Positions 23,262 to 33,374 of a DNA stretch of 64,000 nucleotides are shown in pieces. The translations under genes were made by a program, and so were the position numbers. The DNA lies in contig JAHGAU010000007.1 in NCBI GenBank assembly GCA_019925105.1, positions 1,178,001 through 1,242,000 of the forward strand. Direction: 5' to 3'. A model generated the notes under the pieces. That model had not been told where the DNA came from. It saw only the letters and a program-made list of their open reading frames with translations, and ran no database searches. The DNA comes from Niebla homalea. Lineage: Eukaryota > Ascomycota > Lecanoromycetes > Lecanorales > Ramalinaceae. The number at the start of each line of letters is the position of its first letter. The first letter of the stretch is position 1.

Positions 23262-24343
23262 GATCAGATGACGCACCAGCTGCCTCCGCACAGGCAAAGC
23301 GTTTGCTGAAACTTGCAAGGTCCAGATTCACAAGCTGTCAAGCCTGGAGGGGCTTGATGGGAAAGCTCAATGGTGAAGGACATGGTATTGGAAGCTGATG
23401 CCACAAATATGAAGATCAGCATCCTAGTGTAAGATTCCAGGGTCTCATTTGGATCTATGGATTATGCCACAAGGCAATACAACATAGTGCGAAAAGGCAG
23501 GTAGGCGCCTGTGCCTGCTGTGAGCTGTCATGCATGGCGAGAGTATCATTGGATTTGGGGGGGGGGCTATTTTACCACCTCAGAAAATGGAGCAGGAGAT
23601 GTAGGCGTGGCTCGATGTGAGAGCGCTGATAAGCCTTATCTGTGCCATGATGCGTCCTCACTCCTAGGTACTTCCACTCCATTGGTGCCGGGCGTGGGGC
23701 ACTGCATACCTTACCTGTCTTAGGATGCATCATGCAGCCACCAGCCCATCACAGCAACCAGGGAAGCAGGCGGTATGGCTAGGCTAGGTCACTCTAGGCT
23801 AGCCTCTCCTCACAGACACACAAATAGAAAGAAAGAAGTTAAGAAGGAGAGAATTGTCCTGTATGTGTGGGTCGCCTCGGGTCAATGATGACAGGATGAG
23901 GGGCACGCAGTAGCAACCGACATGCAGGTGTAACATCATGGTTGACATAATCTCCAATACTACCTCATCTTTGCGCCTCTTGTTGCGGGCGCTCGCGCTT
24001 CACTTCGATTACATTAAGATATCAAGTTCCTTCTGAACACGTGACACGCGACAAAGTAGCGACAAAGTAGAGATGGAATTGAAATGCGCGAGAGTGAAAG
24101 ACAATTCTGGCTGTGGAAATGTCATCCTCGCGGAAGATTCGTTTAAACCTCCACGCAAATACCATAAGGGCGCTGTCTAAATCAATGAGCTCTCCTGCGT
24201 GCCTTGCGGCTGTCCTTCTGATGCGAGGCGCTTCGTAATCGTCGTTAAGCAACAAAGGAAAAATTGGATTTCAAGTGTACCCCCTTTACGGCCCGGAGAG
24301 GTCTTGTTCGTCCCAGACGAGGTGAGATCTTTCATCAAAGATA
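23262..24343. other. Intergenic, 1.08 kb
   Basis: Upstream of the Zn2Cys6 gene and downstream of the MFS gene. A run of nine G occurs near 23559, and a partly palindromic GGCTAG/CTAGCC cluster near 23778-23805. No gene seen. The minus frame near 24022-24255 is a likely 3' UTR shadow. Confidence 0.4.
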
Positions 24344-26441
24344 TCATCGCTCAGACATTCGGGTCCAGCCAATATTCGAGTCCGACTTGTGCAGAGTGTA
24401 TTGCTGAGCTTGCAGGCTGTCCTCCTCCACCGCGGAGATGGCTGCTTCGATAGCTGTGGGGTCAAGAAAAGCCTCGCGTGAGCCTCTATCAGCATTCGTC
24501 CGGTCCACGTTTTCATCACAGCTGGAGGGCTCCTTCAGCCAGCAGCTTTCGACCGCACCGATAGCACAAATCAGACCATTCATCCACCAGGCTAGTCCTG
24601 CCGATCCAAGACTCAGGCCCCATGAGTGCAGCAATCCTGTCAGGGTAGGCCCACAGGCCCGACCTAAGCTGGCCGTGGAAGCTGACACTCCGTTGATCAC
24701 ACCAAGCACAAGAACAGAAGGTGCCGCGTTTGTCAGAAGAATAGCTGTCGAGGGGAACGCCAGGCATTGAAATGTAATCTTTATCAAGAGCGCCAGATAC
24801 ACTGCCGGTACTCGCAGCTGTTCCGGAAGTAGCACCATGTAAGGTACGAGCAAGTAGAGCAACGGCCACAGAGTGACGACGAAGCGAAAAGTTCGGAGAG
24901 TACCGAAGCGGCGCACGGCGAATGGGAAAAAGAATAGCTGCATGATCATGGCGTAGATTCCTTGAACAGAGAGCATGAAGCCAATCTTCTTTGTCGAGTA
25001 TCCGAAACCCCCACTGAAATAGAACGGCAGTGAAGCTTCCGTACGAGCGGTAGGTTCACTAAGAAAGATCGGCATCAATTGATCGAAGGAGATCGAGTGA
25101 CTGCGATACTGTCAATCTCGTCTTCAACCTTCCCCCCGGGTCGGATAAACCTACTATGCTAAGATGCCAAAGGCCCCGATGATCATGATCACCTGCGGAT
25201 TGAAGGCATGCTGCGCTCCCTGGGCTCTGCGCGGTAACGTGGAGACATCGCCAGTCTGTCGTGCATTGGGCGATTGGGCGCGGCTGGATGATTGACGAGG
25301 GGTGCCGTCCGTGGTGCGATAGCCTGGCAACTCTGCCTCCACTTCAGGGCTATACTCCGGTAGCTCTTCATCCAACGCATTCGTTTCGCTCGCTTTGCGA
25401 CTGCTCGCCCCTATTTCCTCATAACCCTGCCCCCTTGGGCAATCGCTGTGCTTCCCCCTTTTAAATCGGCCAAGAACCCATTCGCCGACTTCCAGGCCGA
25501 TATCCCTGCGTCTCCTTTTTTCTGCATGAGTTTCCTTGAGGAAGAGAATGCCGATTGCGACACCGCAAAGCAGTATCATGGCGCAGAATAGATTCGGAAG
25601 CAGGAAGGGGAACTTTTCGAAGATCGTGCCTGAGGGGAAGAGTCTTGGGAAATTCTGGCATGGCTGGGCCAGGGCACCACCGATGGCAGGTCCCAAAATA
25701 GATCTGTTCAAGGCATTAGCTCCACTTGGGGATGGCCGTTCGATCCGAGAGAGCCTTCACATACCCAAGACACCACACAAAAGGCATGATAGAAAAAGCT
25801 CGAGCTGGGTAAGGTAAGCGAGGAAATTGTGTTGAAATGGATTTTGCCATACGTTGATGTTCCTTGACGGTGACGAGTTCGGCCACAGTGGTCTGCAAGA
25901 CCCCCATGTTCCTAGAGATGTTCGGTCAGCTTCCAAATTGGTTGAGACATCTGTGTGCCTACCCGTTCAAAAGCCCCCCAAGAGCTCTCCCAAGCAAAGC
26001 GATAGGCAGATTAGGTGCTAGGCCGAAGACAACCACACTGATGGCAGTCCCGGCTAACCCGGTAATGAGTACTGGTTTCCGGCCAATTCGATCACTGATT
26101 CTACCCCACACGATGCCGGAGGTGAACTCTGCAAAGGCGTAGGCCGAGGTCACTAAGCCAACATAGAGTGCAATCTGATGGGTGTCCGTAGAAAGGTTGA
26201 AGGAGAGAATCATGTAGTAGGCGTAGGGAAATATCGACATGAAGGCGATTGGCTCGCATATTCGACACAAAGCTATCAAAAGCGAGATTAGTCTTCGAAA
26301 ACCAAGAATCGTTCAACAGCCGATAACGATCACAGTCGCCCAGGCGGATGACTTACCCAGGACGAACATCTGTTGGGAGGGGAAGGGAGGAGAGTGGCGC
26401 TTCCTTGAGGTGCTGCCATCTTGACTGGAAGTGTCTTGCAT
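24344..26441 (-). CDS. MFS transporter, ZIFL/YCR023C type
   Basis: Six exons (26441-26357, 26272-25963, 25911-25853, 25804-25765, 25703-25155, 25100-24344) give 599 residues, and all junctions keep frame. About 12 hydrophobic segments are expected. MFS motif A is clear between helices 2 and 3 (GRISDRIGRKPVLITGLAG). FVWCLGSILGPAIGGALAQP is the helix-5 antiporter-like region. A long polar central loop (about residues 250-330, with ELPEYSPEVEAELPGYR) separates the halves, as in the fungal zinc-induced-facilitator-like group related to yeast YCR023C. Substrate is not deducible; relatives move drugs or metal-chelate anions. The N-terminal tail is short and polar. Two exons of 40 and 59 nt make automatic prediction error-prone. 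Confidence 0.88.
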
Positions 26442-29400
26442 CATTCTTAATATCGTGTTAAGGAGATAGCGTATGAGTGGTGGTACAGGAAGGTCCCCGA
26501 GATATCATTGATTTTTTTTGGAAGAACAGGACGATGAAGAGGAGCAAAGATGAAGCAGGGGTAGTCAAATATGATCACAATAAGTGTTTTGGGCTTGTAC
26601 CCTAAGGGCACGTTTGTCAGGAACCAAATGAGTGCTCATGCAAGTAATGAAGGACGATCTCAATCCTTAATCTGCAAGCAGTGAAGCTAGGAAACGTAAG
26701 AACAAGGACACTAGGCAAGGTGAAGGGTGTGAAAAGCGTGGCAAGCAGGGATACTCCAAAGTCAATCTGGGGCAGGCACCTTGAATAAGCAGCCTTTGAT
26801 ATCGGCAACGTGCCCTTTAAGTGTGATTGAAGGATAGGATTCTGTACAGCAAGTCGGAAGTCGATGTGCTCATTGCATATACAACCTCCCGCATACCTAT
26901 CAAATCCTTGGACACGTGCAGTGAGACTCATTTATAAACGTATCACAGCCCCATATGCAGTCAGCATGAAGGTAGGCGTAGGCAAGATAGTCCAATAATC
27001 GGGCAGTCGGGCAGATTCGGAGCAAGCGAGGTGATGAGTATTCGCAGGAACGAGATTATTTGTGGCCATCGCGGAAATCCGGCGGTGACGCTTCACATGG
27101 GTTGTGAACATCTTGACAAGGGAGCATCGAGTGGTACAGTCCTTCTTCCGCGAGCCGGACATTGCATAACCAGGCGAAATGCTTGCAGTAGGCAGGCGGA
27201 AAGGCTTTCAGAAGGCAATCTGTTGGCTGGGTAAAGTTCCTTCACTCCTGGTTTCCATTGTCTCACCGAAAGTTGGGTGGCAACGGTCCAGGTTGGCTCG
27301 CTGAACGGGTGAAAAGTAAGGTGAAAGGGAAAAAGATGAACCCAGCTTAAAAATTCATAGTAGTATAGGTAATAATTAGTGGGATTGAGAAGCCGGCTCT
27401 CAGCAAGGTTTAAATGGTTGCTGGTCCTTAGCTAAGGTCGCGCGTTAGCATTCGAGCCGGACTGTCGGGTCCTTCTAAACCTGGCTTCCCAGGGGTGGAG
27501 GGGGGATGTCATCCCGGGAACTTCATGCACCAGCGTTGAGTGTGCCGGCGACACCGAGGACCCGGGGAAGTCGGAAGAACTTCAAATTCTTTATGAGCTT
27601 TTCCACTTCTGGCTCTGGTTGGCCTGTCACACGAGCAGACAAAAGAATAGGGGCTCGCAAGAGCGCATGGCACGGAAAGTGGGACAAAGAAACAGACATT
27701 GGTGGTGATCGATATTTGGATGCAGGCGACGCCCGAAAGGTACTTACCGCAAATGCAGGCACACTTGCGCTTTGACAGTTGACCATCTGCGATATCGTCC
27801 CTGCTCTGCATCTCTTCCTTCGCGCCTTTGAGTGATGACAATGAGCTTGGCCTCTCTTGCTATTGGGTGCTGGATTAAAAAGCGGTGTGCAAATGAGAAA
27901 CCCTGCCCCAATTTCCTAAGAGCAAGGCAGAGCCCATGTCATGATCGTAAAAATTTGAATTCCCACCGCCCATGGGGCTTAGGCAGATCCAAAGGTGCCA
28001 ATCTCCAGATCCATGTCGGAACGAGTCATGAATAGCATTCGACTGTCCAAATTGGATGGCGCTTGCCCAACTTCACGGCGATCTTGACGGGGGACGACTC
28101 CCGAGAGAACATTTAGCAAGTCTCATTGGTTGCTCAGAGCGGGCGTCTAAGTTGGCGATCCGCGAGCCGAGCAAAGTCAAAGGTCATGTGGACCCTTCCA
28201 GGGAAGGCTTGTGTAACGACGTTTCGCTTAGGAGTCGTCATAGTGGGCACGGTACCGTATTCCCCGGAATTGCCATGGTCGACCGTCAACAGACTCCAGA
28301 ATCTGACCTCGGCTGTGACCGAGTCCCAGTTCTCCATGTCACCGATCTCTCACCGCGATTTGCCTCAGCCATTGATCTTGAAGGAAGATGGCGTAGGAGG
28401 TAATGTAAGCAGCTGAAGTGTCAAGTGATTCCGTGCAATCGTGACTCCCGGAATTTGGTGTTGTTAGACGGTAGGTACTTGAAAGGGAGAGCACCAACCA
28501 CCCTAGCTCTGTCAAACTTGCATTAGGAAGTTAGGATCGTGCATGGTACTTATGATGCAAGATGCCACGCGACGACAACAGGGATATGCCCCAAAGGCGT
28601 TTTAGGGCCATGCACTTGGTGTCCTCAGTGCCGACAGTTGTGGCTTGTCGCTTATCCAGAACTGCTGATCAGATTAAAAAGATGTGTCAGTTGTTGGACT
28701 TTACTTTGGCAGCATGCATGATATCACACCATTTGGTATGCCCATTGGCTCAAACAAATTTCAAACAAATGGCTCTGATGTATGATGTGCTCTATGTGTT
28801 TGCTCAACGCTCGCGATGTGGCGATAGTGATTGCCATGTGCTGGTTTGCTGTGAAGCCCATCCCTTGTGCGTTAGGAGCGAGGGCACTTGGAAAGCCACC
28901 CCAGTGAGTGTCTTGCCGTCAGGATGCATGTAAGCTTGCATTGAACAATTCATCTCGTCATCCGCAAAATACCTCAAGCAGCGTTCCACACCTGCTTCTG
29001 GCTAGGCACCTTTGCTGCGCCATGCGTGCCTCACTCTTTAGATGACGCACAAAGCGATCCGACCTGCAGGCTGTACAGCTGGTACCCAATGGCGAAACTG
29101 TCTGCGAGCGTGTTGTCATGCCTTGCAGATGTTGAAGCCTGAGCTCTTTTCACCTCACTACGTCACCAACCACCCGCTTTTTGAACAACAACAACAGCCC
29201 TAGCTTTGTCAATGAGGTCTTGTTCGGTAGTAGCCTTGCGCTTTGGAGCGTTAGACCTCTTTCTGGCTGTGTTAGCTTTCACGGGTGGAAGTCGGCGGTC
29301 GTCATGATATGGAATCTACAATAAGTCGGCAGGACGGGTGAAAAGCAAGCGTCTGTTCAAATTGTTCCCGAAACGGGGCTGCTATGCCGCGCGAAGATAG

Positions 29401-30950
29401 GCAATGCGTGACAGAGCCCGGTAAGCCGACTGCTGAAGTGAATTTCAGAGTCGCTTCCATTAGTCATTGGTAGATTTTCAATCTTTCTTTCGTCCTGCCT
29501 CAACCTTTCTCTATCCAGGTACGGACTTTGACTGCCAAACCCGTCACTGTGCGTGCAACGGCTGAGCCAGAGTAGATCAGAGTCCGCTGAGTCACTGTAC
29601 ATGTCAGCACTGCACACAATGACGACTGCATTGAGCGGATCCTGAAGAGACAAGATCCAAGCCGCGTGAGTTGAAGACTCCCATTGCCCGAGTCCGGGCT
29701 GCTGTTGCGCTCATGTTTAGCACAAGTCAACAATAGTTGGTCATTGAGGCAATCTACCTTCATGTCACCGCGCCCAAAAATGTCTATCACATCAGAATGT
29801 CTGAACGAGCGATATCAGAGATCCAATGAGTCAGGAAATAGTTGTCCTTGTTTGATAGCAGCTTTCATGGGGCGTCAATAGCTGCTACTTGGCATGAGAG
29901 TGTGCATGTGGAAGCACACAAATGTCTTTGACGTTATCATCCAATATCTCTTGCAACCGCTGCTCTGCTTAGTGTGCACAAATCGTTTGCTCAATGCCCG
30001 AATCTGTCCGCGAAATACGTATGTGTCCTTCCGAGCATTGCCTGTTCCTAGAGTCGCTTGCTGCGCGGCCTCGAGAATTTATACGCTTACCGGAAGCGAG
30101 TTGCATGTTAAGTTCAAGGGTCTCATGGCTCTGTAAATCAAGGCTCTGTTGATGGGGATAACTAGTACAGCCGACTCGGTATTGCCACAAGTCGCTTGAA
30201 TCAATTGAAATTTTCGGCTTTCGAAATGATCGTCATGTTTTTGAGTCAGACCAAGACTTGATGCAGTGTCAACGCCACGGCGCAATTCGCTCAAATTGTC
30301 CTGGTCAAACCATTAAGTCGAAAGAATTCTGCTACCCGTGATATCAGACTAATCGGGACCGGTGATATTGGAAAGGAGTTGCCCTAGACCTGAGTGATTT
30401 GAAGAGATCGTCATTATCTCCAGTGGGCAGACCAAGTCCTGTAGGTCTCATGTAGAGAGGTTGTTCATCGCGGCGTGCAATGTTGCCGTGAGGAGCGGAT
30501 CTACGAGGACACATGTGCTAACTCTGTTAGCCGGCATTCCCATGTACTTAAAAGATATGCCGCCTGACTAGCACGAAGATACTTCACATGACATTCGTAC
30601 GAGCCTAATGCTGTTCCAAGCGTTGCAGCATTCCAACATGTATGCTCAGCATTGCCCCGCCAGTGCAAGCGTGAGCTGGTTTTGCAGCCAAGGGAGCTTT
30701 TCGACTGGAGTCATTAGATCATGACTTACCGATGGATCGCAATTGAGATGGTGCCATTTCAGACAGGATAACGCCTCTATTCCCTTCTGCACGCTGAACC
30801 AGAAAAGACTGACCCTCTCATTCACCAGTCGACAGGGGAGCCTCGTTGTCCTGCATCATGCGCACGGAATAGGGAAGCGAGACAGACGTTCAAGCGAAGA
30901 CCGCTATCAGCGACTGATGCATGCTTGTACATGCATCAGGCGCTGTAAAG
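26442..30950. other. 4.5-kb gene-poor interval
   Basis: I find no frame on either strand with recognisable homology, and none longer than about 120 codons. Composition is not extreme, with no long AT-rich tract and no obvious terminal inverted repeats. A 12-bp perfect palindrome, CCTTAGCTAAGG, sits at 27426-27437. Frames at 27506-27841 and 28056-28416 overlap each other on opposite strands and look random. The region may hold upstream control of the MFS gene, noncoding transcripts or decayed sequence; the sequence alone does not say which. Confidence 0.45.
30908..30945. terminator. Long hairpin just after the DUF202 stop
   Basis: An inverted repeat with 16-base arms (30908-30923 and 30930-30945), one mismatch and a six-base loop. 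The inner ten bases (CTGATGCATG / CATGCATCAG) pair perfectly. It starts 6 nt beyond the stop codon of the minus-strand DUF202 gene, so it would fold in that mRNA's 3' UTR. A role in 3'-end formation or stability is inference. Confidence 0.55.
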
Positions 30951-31433
30951 TCAAACCTCGTGGAGGACAATCACAAACAGGGCAGTGACAAGGGTCATGA
31001 ACAGCAACCAATATGCGCTCAAGAGCAGACTTCCAGCCTCTGCTTTGCCGAGGATGAGCTGCTTCTGCAGTCTGAAGTAGCGAAGGCACCCAAGCAAGGA
31101 GGTCGAGATACCCAGGAAGGACAACACAGCTTCTGATGCCTTGCCTGTTGCCGGACTGACACCGTTCAAGATGAAAAGCTGAGCAAGAACGACGCCAAAA
31201 GAGACGAGAGCTATGGAGGTCCGCATCCAGGAAAGATACGTCCTTTCCAAGGCAAGATAGTCACGTGGATCACCCCCTGTGGGACCCTGAGAAGTGTGAA
31301 TGACGACGGGACTGAGGTTCTGGCTCCACCAACGACCCAGGTCTCGAAAGTAGATGGATCTTCCCTTATCGGCAGGCCTAGCAAGCATTATTGTAGCCCC
31401 AGCAGGAAGGTGACTTGTCCCATTATTGGGCAT
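30951..31433 (-). CDS. DUF202 (YidH-like) small membrane protein
   Basis: 160 residues from the ATG at 31433; the frame opens further upstream but has no other ATG. The domain signature is DPRDYLALERTYLSWMRTS followed by three hydrophobic helices (IALVSFGVVLAQLFIL, AVLSFLGISTSLLGCL, LLSAYWLLFMTLVTALFVIV). DUF202 occurs in bacterial YidH and, in fungi, in small proteins and in the membrane part of the VTC complex. The protein lacks SPX or kinase parts, so it is a stand-alone member whose role is unknown. It ends five residues after the last helix. Divergent from RAD6, with 635 bp between the ATGs. Confidence 0.83.
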   Translation of the reverse strand: MPNNGTSHLPAGATIMLARPADKGRSIYFRDLGRWWSQNLSPVVIHTSQGPTGGDPRDYLALERTYLSWMRTSIALVSFGVVLAQLFILNGVSPATGKASEAVLSFLGISTSLLGCLRYFRLQKQLILGKAEAGSLLLSAYWLLFMTLVTALFVIVLHEV

Positions 31434-32068
31434 GTTTGGTGCCAATTGCCATCGTTTGTGGATCACCGTCTGCGAGGGAGATTTGCTTGAGCTCCATCGT
31501 CAGGACTCAGGAATGGACTTCACTGCGAAACTTCTACCGTCGTGATAGTCTCTCGTCTAGACGTCTAGCTGCTTCCTAGTGGGCGTTGGGCCGCTCGATT
31601 TAGAAGATGAGCGCTTGGGCAACAAGGTGATCCTAGGGTCTTCCATTCTCGACGTTGTGCAGCTGAGTACAAAGTACCAAAGCCATTGATTGGATTAAAT
31701 GCTACGAGACTTGATCTCGGAAGATTGGGGGAGCACCGTGCATTTGACAGTTCCTTTAAGCTGGTCCTCTCGGTCCTCCGCAATAAAGTCCTTTTTTCTC
31801 CCCACCCGGCCGAGCGAGGGAAGGTCGAGTGGGCGAGGGTGGGTCACAAGTCATTGCGCACCTGCGGTAGAATTCCGGGCGAAAAGCGCAATGACCTGAT
31901 GAGGCTACCTTATGATACCTTGTTTGCCCTTGTCCCGTATTTCGACAAGTTCCCAACCCTTCCCTCCTCAGTCCTCGCGCAAGCTGTCGACTGAACCATT
32001 GACTGAAATCTGCCCAATCTTCTTTATGTTCGCATGAGAAGTGCCTGCTTCCAGCAAGAGACTCCACC
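31434..32068. promoter_or_regulatory. Divergent upstream region, DUF202 gene and RAD6
   Basis: 635 bp between divergent start codons. No gene supported. The plus frames at 31686-31994 are open but unrecognised. No specific operator identified. Confidence 0.4.
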
Positions 32069-32707
32069 ATGTCCACTTCAGCACGCCGGCGCCTCATGCG
32101 CGATTTCAAAGTAAGCATAGCGCAGCGCCCTAGATTCCTCTGGAGTACGAGAAACGCAATAGTGCAAGCCGACTGAAGGTTTCATAGCGAATGCAGACCG
32201 ACCCTCCTGCTGGTGTGTCTGCATCCCCCATTGCAGACAATGTCATGACTTGGTCGGTGCTCCCTGAAGATGTCTTTTAAGCGGACACGCGTCTTACGAA
32301 GTTGACAGGAACGCCGTCATCATCGGGCCTGCCGACACCCCGTTCGAAGACGGTACCTTCAGGCTGGTCATGCACTTCGAGGAACAATATCCCAACAAAC
32401 CTCCGGGCGTGAAGTTCATCAGCCAAATGTTCCACCCCAACGTCTATGGCACGGGGGAATTGTGTCTCGATATACTACAGAATCGTTGGAGCCCCACGTA
32501 CGATGTGGCTGCCATCCTGACCAGCATTCAGAGGTAGGATGTTCACTGGCCGTGAGGATACGTGAGCTCACATGAACCTGCAGTCTCCTGAACGATCCAA
32601 ACACCTCCTCACCAGCCAACGTGGAGGCTTCGAACCTGTACAAAGACAACCGACGGGAATACGCCAAGCGAGTCAAGGAGACGGTGGAGAAAAGTTGGGA
32701 GGACTGA
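32069..32707 (+). CDS. rad6: RAD6/UBC2 ubiquitin-conjugating enzyme E2
   Basis: Four exons (32069-32110, 32188-32252, 32309-32533, 32584-32707) give 151 residues, the standard length in filamentous fungi, which lack yeast's acidic tail. Rad6 works with Rad18 on PCNA in damage tolerance, with Bre1 on histone H2B, and with Ubr1 in N-degron turnover. The whole E2 fold is readable: [56 protein letters not shown], and the active-site Cys88 in [18 protein letters not shown]. The end is [11 protein letters not shown]. The second intron begins GTCGGT, which frame continuity (MTW-NAVII) forces. Confidence 0.97.
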
Positions 32708-33374
32708 GCACCGGAAACTGAGCACCGAGAATAGGCGCACGGCGACGGAGAAGGGAGACCGAGCATGTATGGAGCACCCCGTGGAGGTCATCTGAAGCAT
32801 GTTTGAGCGTGGAGTTGGGGCTGCTTCCATCAGTGCTTTAATTTGCGCCATAGACATAATTGTATCTATGACAAGCAGCGAGAGCCTCCACGTCTTTCTG
32901 AGGATCCAATGTATGTTCACTGCTGCTCCTTTCACCCTTGTACCTCAAGCTTCAATCTGGATGGCCTGCCGTCATATGCTTTCCTCACTATCCTTGAGCC
33001 CTTGCATCCACACTTTCCACACAGACGTGACTTGCCATTTGCACTGTCGGACAAAGGCGTCATTATGCTCTGCCAACGCTCTAGATATATGACACCCGGA
33101 ATGCCCTGACTGATTGAGTGCTAAGAATGGTGGATTCAATGATGCAACTTTGAGTCTTTGACCGTGTTGACTGCGCTTGTTTCCGCACGTCATCGACATC
33201 CCTGCAAACGTCCGAGGGGACCCTGCAACTCCGGGAACAATCAACGGAATCAAACCTCTCTCTTATCAGGCTGTCTACGCCCGAAACCTCTCATCAGCAA
33301 TTGTTCGGGTACTTGCAGATGCCAGCGTAGCTCCGTATTCGCTCCTCAGGCTTTGAGTCGGGAGCAATCCAGCC
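32708..33374. other. Intergenic, RAD6 3' side and kinesin upstream region
   Basis: 667 bp with no supportable gene. It should hold the RAD6 3' UTR and the kinesin promoter and leader. Confidence 0.4.

Noticed and set aside
27421..27475. Possible tRNA: ATTCGAGCC near a palindrome
   Set aside because: A B-box-like string is present but there is no A box at the right distance and no cloverleaf could be drawn.
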